Assembly (NCBI RefSeq): GCF_000327065.1
Contig: NC_019936.1
Span: forward strand, 558,001-622,000
Length of the DNA: 64,000 bases
Direction: 5' to 3'
Source of the DNA: Stutzerimonas stutzeri RCH2
GTDB taxonomy: Bacteria; Pseudomonadota; Gammaproteobacteria; Pseudomonadales; Pseudomonadaceae
This document shows, one piece after another, positions 9,788-18,293 of the stretch. The translations under genes were made by a program, and so were the position numbers. Under the pieces are notes generated by a model. That model was not told the DNA's origin. It made no database searches and saw only the letters and a program-made list of their open reading frames with translations. Position 1 is the first letter of the stretch. Every line of letters begins with the position of its first letter.

Positions 9788-10812
9788 TGAGAGTGAATTT
9801 GTTGACTTCATTACGGCGTGGCTGGGTAGCACGGATGCTGGGGGGCGTGGGCTTGGCCGGCGCTATGCTGGGAAGTCTGCCGCTGCAGGCCGCGGACTAC
9901 ACCGGCCCGAACGTGGACGAGTTCATCGCGGAAATGACCCGCGATTACGGGTTCGCCGGCGAGCAGCTGCGTGACCTGTTCAAGCAGGCCGAACGTAAGC
10001 AGGCGATTCTCGACGCAATTTCGCGACCGGCCGAGCGGGTCAAGCCGTGGAAGGAATACCGACCGATCTTCCTTACCGATTCGCGCATCGCTCAAGGCGT
10101 AGATTTCTGGCGCGAGAACGAAGCGGCCCTGACTCGCGCGGAAACCGAATACGGCGTGCCGGCCGAGATCATCGTGGCGATCATCGGTGTCGAGACTTTT
10201 TATGGTCGCAACACGGGTAGCCATCGAGTGATCGATGCGCTGTCCACTCTGGGCTTCGACTATCCGCCGCGGCAGCCTTTCTTCCGCCAGCAGCTCAAGG
10301 AATTCCTGCTGCTGACCCGTGAGGAGCAGGTCGACCCGCTGACCCTGAAGGGCTCCTACGCCGGGGCCATGGGGCTGCCGCAATTCATGCCGAGCAGCTT
10401 CCGTGCCTATGCCGTCGACTTCGATGGCGACGGCCGCATCGATATCTGGAACAACCCCACCGATGCCATTGGCAGTGCGGCCAGCTACTTCAAGCAGCAT
10501 GGCTGGACAGCCGGCGGGCCCGTCGTGGCTCGTGCGAAAGTGTCCGGCAAGCGCTTCGAGGAAGGTCTGACCGTCGGCCTGGAGTCGCAGAAGAACGCCG
10601 GCGAGATGCGCAGCCTGGGTTGGCAGTTCGACAAGTCCGTGGCTGATGACACGGCGGTGACTGCATTCCGTCTGGAAGGTGCTGAGGGCGACGAATACTG
10701 GCTGGGCCTGCCGAATTTCTACGTCATCACCCGCTATAACCGCAGCGTCATGTATGCCATGGCCGTGCATCAGCTGTCCCAGCTGCTGGCCGAAGCGCGA
10801 GGCGAACAATGA
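9787..10812 (+). CDS. mltB: membrane-bound lytic murein transglycosylase B
   Basis: A 341-residue lytic transglycosylase of the MltB/SltB family that cleaves the MurNAc-GlcNAc bond to give 1,6-anhydro ends. The catalytic glutamate sits in G-V-E-T-F-Y-G-R-N (about residue 138), and the substrate-groove motif G-A-M-G-L-P-Q-F-M-P-S-S-F-R-x-Y-A-V-D-F-D-G-D-G follows. An N-terminal signal-like hydrophobic stretch (about 17-35) has no obvious lipobox cysteine, so this may be the soluble periplasmic SltB type. The ATG at 9787 overlaps the rodA stop, which fixes the start although the frame is open farther upstream. Confidence 0.93.
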   Translation: MRVNLLTSLRRGWVARMLGGVGLAGAMLGSLPLQAADYTGPNVDEFIAEMTRDYGFAGEQLRDLFKQAERKQAILDAISRPAERVKPWKEYRPIFLTDSRIAQGVDFWRENEAALTRAETEYGVPAEIIVAIIGVETFYGRNTGSHRVIDALSTLGFDYPPRQPFFRQQLKEFLLLTREEQVDPLTLKGSYAGAMGLPQFMPSSFRAYAVDFDGDGRIDIWNNPTDAIGSAASYFKQHGWTAGGPVVARAKVSGKRFEEGLTVGLESQKNAGEMRSLGWQFDKSVADDTAVTAFRLEGAEGDEYWLGLPNFYVITRYNRSVMYAMAVHQLSQLLAEARGEQ

Positions 10813-11801
10813 GTGCTATCTGGACAAGGCTTGTAGTGCTGGGCGTGACTGGCTTACTGCTGGCGAGTTGTTCGTCGACACCGGCGCCCAGTAGCACGCA
10901 GAGCAAGCCGGCCGGCAGCAGCGGCCCTGGCGACTATGCCCGGCCTCACAAGGACGGCGCACCCTGGTGGGACGTAGACGTTTCGCAGATCCAGGACGCG
11001 GTGCCGATGCCGCATTACGGTCCATACAAGGCCAATCCATACACCGTGCTGGGCAAGACGTATTTCCCGATCAGTGACGGGCGGCGTTATTCGGCTACCG
11101 GGACCGCCTCCTGGTACGGCACCAAGTTTCACGGGCAGCCCACCGCCAATGGCGAGAAGTACGACCTCTACGGCATGAGCGCCGCGCACAAGACCCTGCC
11201 ATTGCCCACCTACGTCAAGGTCACCAATCTGGATAACGGGCGTACGGTGACGTTGCGCGTCAACGACCGCGGTCCGTTCTACTCCGATCGCATCATCGAT
11301 CTATCTTTCGCGGCGGCGAAGAAACTCGGCTTTGCCGAAAGCGGCACGGCGCGGGTCAAGGTCGAAGGGATTGATCCGGAGCAGTGGTGGGCGCAGCAGG
11401 GACGTCCGGTTCCGAGCATGATGGCGCAGCCGCAGATGGCCGCCGCCAAACCCGCCAGCAGCATTGCCCAGCCGATCGAGCAGTACACACCACCGCCTCA
11501 GCAGCACGCTGCGGCCACTGTGCCGCTTGAAATCGATGCAAAAAAAAACGCTTCGCCCGCAGCCTCTGGCCTGTTTCTCCAAGTTGGCGCCTTCGCCAAT
11601 CCGGATGCAGCTCAGTTGTTGAAGGACAAACTGAGCGGCGTGGTGTCTGCTCCGGTGTTCATCAGCTCGGTGGTACACAACCAGCAGACCCTGCATCGGG
11701 TACGGCTGGGACCCATCGACACGCCGGATGAGGCCATGCAGCTCGAGCAGAGCGTTCGCCTGGCCAATCTTGGTCAGCCGCGGCGCGTCGCTGCCGACTG
11801 A
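10809..11801 (+). CDS. rlpA: septal ring lytic transglycosylase RlpA, lipoprotein
   Basis: A 330-residue outer-membrane lipoprotein. The signal peptide ends in the lipobox L-L-A-S-C (Cys21). A double-psi beta-barrel at about residues 95-185 contains G-T-A-S-W-Y-G-x-K-F-H-G and R-V-N-D-R-G-P-F, the regions holding the catalytic residues of Pseudomonas RlpA, which cleaves denuded glycan at the septum. A Q/A/P-rich linker leads to a C-terminal SPOR domain (about 255-328) that binds denuded peptidoglycan. It overlaps mltB by four bases. A run of eight A in AAA-AAA-AAC codons near 11540 is a possible slippage spot. Confidence 0.95.
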   Translation: MSAIWTRLVVLGVTGLLLASCSSTPAPSSTQSKPAGSSGPGDYARPHKDGAPWWDVDVSQIQDAVPMPHYGPYKANPYTVLGKTYFPISDGRRYSATGTASWYGTKFHGQPTANGEKYDLYGMSAAHKTLPLPTYVKVTNLDNGRTVTLRVNDRGPFYSDRIIDLSFAAAKKLGFAESGTARVKVEGIDPEQWWAQQGRPVPSMMAQPQMAAAKPASSIAQPIEQYTPPPQQHAAATVPLEIDAKKNASPAASGLFLQVGAFANPDAAQLLKDKLSGVVSAPVFISSVVHNQQTLHRVRLGPIDTPDEAMQLEQSVRLANLGQPRRVAAD

Positions 11802-11849
11802 CCCATTTGCAAACATTACCTGTTTTACCTGACCAACTTTGAGATTCGG

Positions 11850-13007
11850 ATGAACATCACCAGCCTCGTGCAACGCTTCATAGTCCTGACTCTGCTGACG
11901 GTCGCCCCGACCGTCTGGGCGGCCCAGATCCTGCCGTCGGCGCCTCAGCTGGCCGCCAAGTCCTACCTGCTGATGGACGCGGCCAGCGGCGAGGTATTGG
12001 TCGAGCACAATGGCGACGAGCGTCTGCCACCCGCCAGCCTGACCAAGTTGATGACTGCCTATATCGCCACCCTGGAAATCCAGAAGGGCCAGATCAGCGA
12101 CAACGACATGGTCACCGTGAGTGAAAAGGCCTGGCGTACCGGCGGCTCGCGTATGTTCATCCAGGTCAACACGCAGGTTTCGGTGGACGATCTGCTGCAT
12201 GGCATCATCATTCAGTCGGGCAACGACGCCAGCGTGGCCATGGCCGAGCACATCGCCGGCAGCGAAGAAGCCTTTGCCGATCTTATGAACAGCGCCGCCC
12301 AGCGTCTGGGCATGACCAATACCCATTTCATGAATGCCACCGGCCTGCCGGACCCGGATCACTACTCCTCGGCTGGCGATATGGCCAAGCTGGCGCGGGC
12401 GATCATCTATGAAGATCCAGCGCACTACGCCATCTATGCGCAGAAAGAGTTCTTCTGGAACAACATCAAACAGCCGAACCGCAACCTGCTGTTGTGGCGC
12501 GACAAGACCGTCGATGGCCTGAAAACCGGCCATACCGAAGAAGCCGGCTACTGCCTGGTGGCGTCTGCCGTGCGCGACAACATGCGCCTGATCTCGGTGG
12601 TGTTCGGCACCGACAGCGAGCAGGCCCGTGCAGCAGAGACGCAGAAACTGCTGACTTATGGCTTCCGCTTCTTCGAAACCCGCACCTTCTACCAGAAAGG
12701 TACTGAGCTGGCCCAGGCGCAGGTCTGGAAAGGCCAGCAGGACAAGCTCAAGGCCGGCTTGGCACAGGATCTGACCATGACCCTGCCGCGTGGCCAGGTA
12801 GAAAAACTGCAGGCTGTGATGAGCTTCAACGGCACGCTCATCGCGCCGATCCAGCAGGGCGACGTGATCGGCAAGGTCGAGGTCAAGCTGGACGACAAGG
12901 TGGTGCGCAGCACCGACCTGGTAGCGCTGGAGACCATCGAAGAGGGTGGGCTGTTCCGTCGCTTTTGGGATAGCATTCGCCTCTTCTTCTACAGCTTGTT
13001 CAACTGA
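11850..13007 (+). CDS. dacC: D-alanyl-D-alanine carboxypeptidase (PBP5/6 family)
   Basis: A 385-residue low-molecular-weight PBP that removes the terminal D-Ala from pentapeptide side chains and so limits cross-linking. It has a cleaved signal peptide (about residues 1-25), active-site S-L-T-K (Ser63/Lys66), S-G-N-D (about 126-129) and K-T-G-H-T (about 227-231), followed by the PBP5 C-terminal beta domain and an amphipathic membrane-anchoring tail (R-R-F-W-D-S-I-R-L-F-F-Y-S-L-F). All catalytic motifs are intact. The symbol follows pseudomonad usage; dacA is equally used for this family. Confidence 0.94.
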   Translation: MNITSLVQRFIVLTLLTVAPTVWAAQILPSAPQLAAKSYLLMDAASGEVLVEHNGDERLPPASLTKLMTAYIATLEIQKGQISDNDMVTVSEKAWRTGGSRMFIQVNTQVSVDDLLHGIIIQSGNDASVAMAEHIAGSEEAFADLMNSAAQRLGMTNTHFMNATGLPDPDHYSSAGDMAKLARAIIYEDPAHYAIYAQKEFFWNNIKQPNRNLLLWRDKTVDGLKTGHTEEAGYCLVASAVRDNMRLISVVFGTDSEQARAAETQKLLTYGFRFFETRTFYQKGTELAQAQVWKGQQDKLKAGLAQDLTMTLPRGQVEKLQAVMSFNGTLIAPIQQGDVIGKVEVKLDDKVVRSTDLVALETIEEGGLFRRFWDSIRLFFYSLFN

Positions 13008-13073
13008 CCACGCTCCAGTGCGCCTTGGCTGATCCCGCCGCGGCGCACCTGCGGATCACGAGTCCGTTACGCC

Positions 13074-13355
13074 ATGACCGATAACCAAGATGTTGCTGCA
13101 CCCAAGATCGATTTCCCTTGCGAGCGCTACCCGATCAAGGTGATCGGCGACGCCGGCGAAGGGTTCCGGGAGGTCGTGATCGAGGTCATCCAGCGCCACG
13201 CGCCGGATTTCGACGAGACCACCGTGGTTACCCGTGACAGTCGCAGCGGGCGCTTTCTTTCGCTGCAGGTACTGATCACCGCCACTGGCGTGGAACAGCT
13301 GCAGGCCATCCATGTCGACCTGCGGGCCACCGGCCGTGTTCACATGGTGCTGTGA
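13074..13355 (+). CDS. YbeD/DUF493 family protein
   Basis: A 93-residue ACT-like regulatory-fold protein of the YbeD (DUF493) family: F-P-C-x-Y-P-I-K-V-I-G near the N-terminus and the C-terminal G-R-V-H-M-V-L. It is conserved between dacA/dacC and lipB in gamma-proteobacteria, which suggests a link to lipoate or cell-wall metabolism, but no biochemical role is proven. It overlaps the lipB start by one base. Confidence 0.92.
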   Translation: MTDNQDVAAPKIDFPCERYPIKVIGDAGEGFREVVIEVIQRHAPDFDETTVVTRDSRSGRFLSLQVLITATGVEQLQAIHVDLRATGRVHMVL

Positions 13356-14011
13356 TGACCCACGAAGTGGGTGTGCGTGAGCTCGGCCTGATCGAATACC
13401 GGTCTGCCTGGCAGGCCATGCAGCAGTTCACCAATACACGCGATGCGGACAGCGACGACGAGATCTGGCTGTTGCAGCATCCGCCGGTGTTCACGCAGGG
13501 GCAGGCCGGAAAGGCCGAACACCTGCTGTTCCCGGGCGATATTCCGGTGGTGCAGGTGGATCGCGGTGGCCAAGTGACCTATCACGGCCCCGGCCAGCTG
13601 GTTGGCTATCTGTTGCTCGATGTCCGTCGCCTCGGAATCGGCGTGCGCGAACTGGTAAGTCGCATCGAGCGCAGCCTGATCGATCTGCTTGCCGAGTATG
13701 GCGTCGAGGCGACAGCCAAACCGGATGCTCCTGGTGTTTACGTCAATGGCGCGAAGATCGCGTCGCTGGGCCTGCGCATTCGCAACGGCCGGTCCTTCCA
13801 CGGCCTGGCGCTGAACGTGGATATGGATCTCGAACCTTTCCGGCGCATCAATCCCTGCGGTTATGCAGGGCTGCCCATGACCCAGATGCGTGACTTGATC
13901 GGACCGATCGACATCTGCCAAGTGGCCGATAGACTGCGCGAGCAATTGGTCCGGCAGCTCGGATACGCGCAACAGAAGACCCTCGCGGGCGGAATCGAAG
14001 CATATGAGTAG
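13355..14011 (+). CDS. lipB: octanoyl-[ACP]:protein N-octanoyltransferase
   Basis: A 218-residue LipB that moves octanoate from acyl carrier protein to the lipoyl domains of 2-oxoacid dehydrogenases and GcvH. Diagnostic motifs are [14 protein letters not shown] (about residues 70-83), the lysine segment G-A-K-I-A-S-L-G-L and the catalytic cysteine in I-N-P-C-G-Y-A-G. I use the ATG at 13355 rather than the in-frame GTG at 13352; it overlaps the upstream stop (TGATG). The stop overlaps lipA by eight bases. Confidence 0.97.
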   Translation: MTHEVGVRELGLIEYRSAWQAMQQFTNTRDADSDDEIWLLQHPPVFTQGQAGKAEHLLFPGDIPVVQVDRGGQVTYHGPGQLVGYLLLDVRRLGIGVRELVSRIERSLIDLLAEYGVEATAKPDAPGVYVNGAKIASLGLRIRNGRSFHGLALNVDMDLEPFRRINPCGYAGLPMTQMRDLIGPIDICQVADRLREQLVRQLGYAQQKTLAGGIEAYE

Positions 14012-14981
14012 TGTAGAAACAGCAGGCAAGCGCCCAGCCAAGGTAGAAGCCGGCGTCAAGCTGCGCGGTGCCGAAAAGGTTGCGCGAATTCCGGTGAAGA
14101 TCATCCCCACTGATGAGCTGCCGAAGAAGCCGGACTGGATTCGCGTGCGCATCCCGGTTTCCCCGGAGGTCGACCAGATCAAGCAGACCTTGCGCAAACA
14201 CAAGCTGCACAGCGTTTGCGAAGAGGCGTCGTGCCCCAACCTGGGCGAGTGCTTCTCCAGCGGCACCGCGACCTTCATGATCATGGGCGACATCTGCACG
14301 CGGCGCTGTCCGTTCTGCGACGTCGGCCATGGTCGGCCGAACGCGCTGGACCCGGATGAGCCGAAGAATCTGGCTCAGGCTATCGCCGACATGCGTCTGA
14401 AGTACGTGGTGATCACCTCGGTCGACCGCGACGACCTGCGTGACGGCGGCGCGCAGCATTTCGCCGATTGCCTGCGCGAGATTCGCAAGCTGTCGCCATC
14501 GATCCAGCTGGAAACGCTGGTTCCGGACTATCGCGGCCGCATGGATATCGCTCTCGACATCACTGCCAGTGAACCGCCGGATGTGTTCAACCACAACCTG
14601 GAAACCGTGCCGCGACTGTACAAGTCGTCACGCCCGGGCTCGGATTTCGAGTGGTCGCTGGATCTGCTGGAGAAGTTCAAGCAGCGTGTGCCGGGCGTAC
14701 CGACCAAGTCCGGGCTGATGCTCGGCCTGGGCGAAACCGACGAAGAGGTTATCGAGGTCATGCACCGCATGCGCGAGCACGACATCGACATGCTCACGCT
14801 CGGCCAGTATCTGCAGCCGTCGCGCAACCACCTGCCGGTGCAGCGCTTCGTGCATCCCGATACCTTCGCCTGGTTTGCCGAAGAAGGCATGAAGATGGGT
14901 TTCAAGAACATCGCCTCGGGCCCGCTGGTACGCTCTTCGTACCACGCCGATCAGCAGGCGCATGGGGCCAAGCACGACTGA
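14004..14981 (+). CDS. lipA: lipoyl synthase
   Basis: A 325-residue radical-SAM enzyme that inserts two sulfurs into protein-bound octanoate. Both cluster motifs are present: the auxiliary cluster [12 protein letters not shown] (about residues 73-84) and the radical-[11 protein letters not shown] (about 99-106). The terminal R-S-S-Y-H-A arginine-serine motif, known to ligate the auxiliary cluster, is near the C-terminus. It ends the + strand run that began at proA and is followed by an intrinsic terminator. Confidence 0.98.
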   Translation: MSSVETAGKRPAKVEAGVKLRGAEKVARIPVKIIPTDELPKKPDWIRVRIPVSPEVDQIKQTLRKHKLHSVCEEASCPNLGECFSSGTATFMIMGDICTRRCPFCDVGHGRPNALDPDEPKNLAQAIADMRLKYVVITSVDRDDLRDGGAQHFADCLREIRKLSPSIQLETLVPDYRGRMDIALDITASEPPDVFNHNLETVPRLYKSSRPGSDFEWSLDLLEKFKQRVPGVPTKSGLMLGLGETDEEVIEVMHRMREHDIDMLTLGQYLQPSRNHLPVQRFVHPDTFAWFAEEGMKMGFKNIASGPLVRSSYHADQQAHGAKHD

Positions 14982-15011
14982 TCCCAAACAGTCGCGCCAG
15001 CCGTCACAAGG

Positions 15012-15051
15012 AAAGCCGCAGGGTAATCGAGATTGCCTCTGCGGCTTTTTT
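15012..15051 (+). terminator. Intrinsic terminator after lipA
   Basis: Arms AAAGCCGCAG (15012-15021) and CTGCGGCTTT (15039-15048) pair perfectly, the stem can be prolonged inward with one bulge, and a run of T follows the second arm. It closes the proA-to-lipA run. Confidence 0.9.
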
Positions 15052-15123
15052 CTGGTCACGCGCTTGAATCCGTTCTGCTTGCAACCGAAGCGTTGGCAAG
15101 AAAATTGCGGCATTACGACGCAT

Positions 15124-15141
15124 TAGACTTTGGTCTATAGT
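15124..15141 (+). promoter_or_regulatory. Dyad TAGAC-N4-GTCTA overlapping a -10 element
   Basis: A 5-bp perfect dyad (15124-15128 and 15133-15137) overlaps TATAGT (15136-15141), 42 bases before the start of the 114-residue protein. Overlap of a dyad with a -10 hexamer is typical of an operator or of an activator-dependent promoter. The -35 region is poor. Confidence 0.4.
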
Positions 15142-15183
15142 GGCGTTCGTTTACACCATGAGGCCAACCGAGGGCCACAGCAG

Positions 15184-15528
15184 ATGAACGAACCCCAGTT
15201 AAAGAACCTCCTTGACGATCTGGATGCCGCGAAGGTCGAGTGCGATGCGATGAGTCGCCTGGTCGTGACACGACTGGCCAAGCAGCACATTCCATACCGG
15301 GCGATGTTGGGGCAGGTGGAGCTGGACGGAAAGGTGGTGTCGCCGCACTTCTGGGTCGAAACCGATGGCTGTGTGATCGACTACCGTGCTCGCCAGCGTC
15401 TTGGCGGCGACCAGCGCGTACCGCATGGCGTCGTGCCGCGTGAGGCAGTGCAAGCGCATTACCAGGGGCAGCAGGTGGTCATCGATCCGTTGCCGGATTA
15501 CCTCTATGAGGTGGCCATCAAGCATTGA
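15184..15528 (+). CDS. Conserved hypothetical protein with Cys-His-Asp arrangement
   Basis: A 114-residue soluble protein that I do not recognise. The ATG at 15184 is chosen because the upstream extension runs through the promoter region. It carries Cys20 in an N-terminal helix, then H-F-W-V-E at 55-59 and V-I-D-Y-R at 64-68. The pattern Cys ... H-x-W-V-E-x-D-G-x-V-I-D recalls the Cys-His-Asp order of papain-like/transglutaminase-fold proteins, but the chain is short and this is only inference. It is monocistronic, between the lipA terminator and a bidirectional terminator. Confidence 0.65.
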   Translation: MNEPQLKNLLDDLDAAKVECDAMSRLVVTRLAKQHIPYRAMLGQVELDGKVVSPHFWVETDGCVIDYRARQRLGGDQRVPHGVVPREAVQAHYQGQQVVIDPLPDYLYEVAIKH

Positions 15529-15562
15529 TGGTAACCACAGGCTCTCGCCTGTAGATGAAAGC

Positions 15563-15589
15563 AAAAGCCCCGGTATGGCCGGGGCTTTT
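15563..15589. terminator. Bidirectional intrinsic terminator
   Basis: AAAAGCCCCGG (15563-15573) pairs perfectly with CCGGGGCTTTT (15579-15589), loop TATGG. With A-run and T-run on both sides it serves the + strand 114-residue gene and the - strand transglycosylase gene converging on it. Confidence 0.9.
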
Positions 15590-15614
15590 CGTATCTTTCT
15601 GTTGTGTTTGGCAA

Positions 15615-16913
15615 TCAGGGTTGCGCGCGCAGGCGGCCGAGCAGTTCCTGGGTCGGGTGGCCATCGGCTGGCCAGCCCAGGCGTTGCTGGAAGCCGCGGA
15701 TGGCCTTGCGGGTATTGGCGCCAATGATGCCATCCGGTGTGCCCGGGTCGAAGCCTTGGGCGACGAGGCGCTCCTGCAATTCCAGACGCTCGGAGCGACT
15801 GAGCGGCTGCTCACCGCGTGGCCAGCTGCCGGCAACCTGTCCCTTGCCTTGGAAGTTCTCCGCCAGCAAACCGATCGCCAGCGCATAGGCCGAAGAATTG
15901 TTGTAGCGCAGGATGGCGCGGAAATTATCCATGATGAGGAATGCCGGGCCGCGGTGGCCGGCTGGCAGCAGCAGGCTGGCGTTGGCTTCGTCCTGGCCGC
16001 TGGGCAGACCATGGAGGCCGAGGCGGCGCCATTCGGCAAGCGGCTTGCGGATCTCGTTGTCGGCCAGGGCGTAGTCGAAGCCTTTCGGCAGCTGCACCTC
16101 GAATCCCCAGGGTTGCCCTTGTTTCCAGCCGGATGACTGCAGGTAGTGCGCTGCCGAAGCCAGGGCATCGGCGGAGCTGTTCCAGATGTCGCGCTTGCCG
16201 TCGCCGTCGAAATCCACGGCATGGGTGTTGTAGGTGGTCGGAATGAACTGCGTCTGTCCCATGGCGCCGGCCCAGGAGCCGCGCATGCGCTGTGGCGCAA
16301 CATCGCCATGTTGGAGGATTTCCAGTGCGGCGATCAGCTGGCTCTTGGCGAATGCCGGGCGGCGGCCTTCATGGGCAAGAGTCGCCAGCGAGCGAATGAC
16401 CGACTTGTCGCCCATGATCTGGCCGAAGCTGCTCTCCAGCCCCCAGACGGCGACCAGGGTTTCGCGATCAACGCCGTAGCGAGCCTCGATCCTGTCCAGT
16501 GTGGCGGCATGCTCGCTGAGTAGGCGCTGGCCGCTGCGCACGCGCTGGGGGGAGATGGCGCCTTCCAGGTACTGCCACACGGGACGAGTGAATTCGGGCT
16601 GGCTACGATCGGCCGCGATCACTGCGGGATCGGGTTCGACGCCGGCGAACGCCTGATCGAAGGTCTTGGCGGAAATACCTGCCGCCAGGGCTTCGCTACG
16701 AAACTGATCGCGCCACTGGCTGAAGCTCAGATGAGGGCTTTCTGGGACCAGGTCGACCGCGGCGGTGTTGCTATGCGAGCTGGTTGACGGTGGGGCGTTA
16801 CTGACCAGAGTGGACTGCGCGAGGGGTTCGGCTGCACAGGCAACGACCAGGCTCATCGCCGAAGCGGCGACCAGGGTACGAAGCAGCAGAACGGGAACGA
16901 AGGTGTGATACAT
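15615..16913 (-). CDS. Lytic murein transglycosylase, lipoprotein, with PG-binding domain
   Basis: A 432-residue periplasmic transglycosylase of the MltB/SltB group. The N-terminus is a signal peptide ending in V-V-A-C (a lipobox, Cys about residue 26), suggesting outer-membrane anchoring. The catalytic Glu is in V-W-G-L-E-S-S-F-G, and the groove motif G-A-M-G-Q-T-Q-F-I-P-T-T-Y follows. A C-terminal PG_binding_1 domain (L-x-x-x-G-F-D-P-G-T-P-D-G-I-I-G, A-I-R-G-F-Q-Q) occupies about the last 60 residues. I start at the ATG at 16913, directly before the signal peptide, instead of the longer frame start at 16955. Confidence 0.9.
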   Translation of the reverse strand: MYHTFVPVLLLRTLVAASAMSLVVACAAEPLAQSTLVSNAPPSTSSHSNTAAVDLVPESPHLSFSQWRDQFRSEALAAGISAKTFDQAFAGVEPDPAVIAADRSQPEFTRPVWQYLEGAISPQRVRSGQRLLSEHAATLDRIEARYGVDRETLVAVWGLESSFGQIMGDKSVIRSLATLAHEGRRPAFAKSQLIAALEILQHGDVAPQRMRGSWAGAMGQTQFIPTTYNTHAVDFDGDGKRDIWNSSADALASAAHYLQSSGWKQGQPWGFEVQLPKGFDYALADNEIRKPLAEWRRLGLHGLPSGQDEANASLLLPAGHRGPAFLIMDNFRAILRYNNSSAYALAIGLLAENFQGKGQVAGSWPRGEQPLSRSERLELQERLVAQGFDPGTPDGIIGANTRKAIRGFQQRLGWPADGHPTQELLGRLRAQP

Positions 16914-16975
16914 GCACCACTCTCGAAACGTGTCGTCGGCCGCAGACATTATCACGCTTTGGCGGTGTTGGGTTT

Positions 16976-17134
16976 TCAGGCTGCCAGAAGGACCGAAGCC
17001 TCCCAGTTGGTGGGCTGGGAGGCTTCGCGACGGTAGCTGCCTTTGCCTTTTTTCGGCGTTTCCTGGCGTTGGCGGAACAGGGGTTGCGCGACCAGGCTTT
17101 TGGCCTTGTTCGGCCGTTTCTTGCGTGTGCTCAT
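16976..17134 (-). CDS. arfA: Alternative ribosome-rescue factor A
   Basis: A 52-residue basic protein matching ArfA: P-L-F-R-Q-R-x-E-x-x-K-K-G-K-G-S-Y (about residues 18-34) and N-W-E-A-S (43-47) are the same blocks as in the E. coli protein. ArfA recruits RF2 to ribosomes stalled on mRNAs lacking a stop codon when tmRNA fails. The ATG at 17134 has GAGGG about nine bases upstream, so the slightly longer frame from 17158 is rejected. A strong hairpin lies inside the coding end (see separate entry), the hallmark of arfA control. A good promoter lies 39 bases upstream. Confidence 0.92.
   Translation of the reverse strand: MSTRKKRPNKAKSLVAQPLFRQRQETPKKGKGSYRREASQPTNWEASVLLAA
16994..17027 (-). 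promoter_or_regulatory. Hairpin inside the arfA coding end
   Basis: A 13-bp perfect stem (16994-17006 with 17015-17027) and 8-base loop covers codons about 36-47, just after K-K-G-K-G-S-Y. No T-run follows. In E. coli such an in-frame hairpin is cut by RNase III (or terminates transcription), giving non-stop arfA mRNA so that active truncated ArfA appears only when tmRNA is saturated. The same control is inferred here. Confidence 0.85.
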
Positions 17135-17172
17135 CCGATTTCCCTCATGGTGGCCCACTATCGGGCGAGGGC

Positions 17173-17200
17173 ATCATAGGCCTTGTGCAAAAATTGTCCA
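17173..17200 (-). promoter_or_regulatory. arfA sigma-70 promoter
   Basis: On the - strand, TGGACA (-35, complement of 17195-17200), a 16-bp spacer and TATGAT (-10, complement of 17173-17178). Each hexamer matches consensus at five of six positions, and the spacing to the arfA start is about 39 bases. Confidence 0.65.
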
Positions 17201-17227
17201 GTGCGGACCAGTGAAGCGTTCTGGCAG

Positions 17228-18256
17228 CTAGGCGCCGATCCGGCGGCCGCTCAGCTGCAGGCAGATATCGGCCAGCCCGATCCACGGATCGCCGGCCGCC
17301 TGGCCCTTGATCTGCTCGTCGATGCGTTGCGCATCCATCAGCAATCGGCTCCAGCCGGCCACGTTGTGCCGCTGCAGTGCCTTGGAAATCAGCGGACGGC
17401 GCTTGTCCCACACCGGTGGGCGGGCCTGGCTGAAGGCGCGGTCGAGCGGGATACCCTGGGCATACTGCTGAGCGATATTGGCCAGCAGGCGCAGTTCGCG
17501 CGCCAGGGCCCAGAGGATCACCGGCGCTTCGACCCCTTCACCGCGCAGCCCTTCCAGCATGTGTAGCGCGTGAGCCGCCTGGCCATGCAGGGTGGCGTCG
17601 ATCAGGCCGAAGACATCGTAGCGGGCGCTGTCGGCGACTGCGGCTTGCACGGTGTCCGCGGTGACCTGCCCGGCTTCGGCAAGCAGTTTGAGCTTCTCGA
17701 TTTCCTGTGCCGCAGCCAACAGATTGCCTTCAACCCGGGCGGCGATCAGTTCAACCGCCTCCTGATCGGCGGACAGGCCCGCCTGGGCCAGGCGTTGGCG
17801 AATCCATTGCGGCAACTGCGCGGCATCTACCGGCCAGATCTGCAGGAACTGCACGTCCTTGCCGTCGATCAGCGCTTTCGCCCATTTGGTCTTCTGCGTG
17901 CTGCCATCGAGCTTGGGCAGGCTGATCAGCAGCACGGTGTCCTCGGCCGGACGCGCCAGGTAGTCCAGCAGCGCCGCGGCGCCCTTGTCCCCGGGCTTGC
18001 CGTTGGGAATGCGCAGTTCAAGCAGGCGCTTCTCGGCGAACAGCGACAGGCTGGCACCGGCCTCGATCAGCTGGCCCCAGTCGAAGCCGGTTTCCACATG
18101 AAAGACCTGACGCTCGCTGAAACCTTGTGCGCGCGTCGCGGCACGGATCGCGTCGCAGGCTTCCTGGCACAACAGGTGTTCATCGCCACAGACGACGTAA
18201 ACCGGCGCCAGCGGGCCTTGCAGGTGTTTGCCGAGCTGAGCGGGAGAAAGCTTCAT
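17228..18256 (-). CDS. holA: DNA polymerase III delta subunit
   Basis: A 342-residue clamp-loader delta subunit, which opens the beta sliding clamp. It has the N-terminal start M-K-L-S-P-A-Q-L-G-K-H-L, an AAA+-like fold without an intact Walker A (normal for delta), and E-K-R-L-L-E-L-R-I-P at about residues 73-82, the clamp-binding region. Length is typical (about 340). It follows lptE by 37 bases that hold a hairpin, the same leuS-lptE-holA order as in other pseudomonads. Confidence 0.94.
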   Translation of the reverse strand: MKLSPAQLGKHLQGPLAPVYVVCGDEHLLCQEACDAIRAATRAQGFSERQVFHVETGFDWGQLIEAGASLSLFAEKRLLELRIPNGKPGDKGAAALLDYLARPAEDTVLLISLPKLDGSTQKTKWAKALIDGKDVQFLQIWPVDAAQLPQWIRQRLAQAGLSADQEAVELIAARVEGNLLAAAQEIEKLKLLAEAGQVTADTVQAAVADSARYDVFGLIDATLHGQAAHALHMLEGLRGEGVEAPVILWALARELRLLANIAQQYAQGIPLDRAFSQARPPVWDKRRPLISKALQRHNVAGWSRLLMDAQRIDEQIKGQAAGDPWIGLADICLQLSGRRIGA

Positions 18257-18264
18257 GATGCGAA

Positions 18265-18288
18265 GACGGGGGCCTTGAGGCCCCCGTT
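18265..18288 (-). promoter_or_regulatory. GC-rich hairpin in the lptE-holA gap
   Basis: ACGGGGGCC (18266-18274) pairs perfectly with GGCCCCCGT (18279-18287), loop of four bases. It ends about ten bases before the holA ATG with no T-run, so it is not a classical terminator; it could attenuate holA translation or stabilise the lptE mRNA end. Confidence 0.5.
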
Positions 18289-18293
18289 ACCTG

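Noticed and set aside
11540..11550. Run of eight A inside rlpA as a frameshift site
   Set aside because: The rlpA frame is continuous to its SPOR domain, so there is no sign that slippage is needed or has happened.
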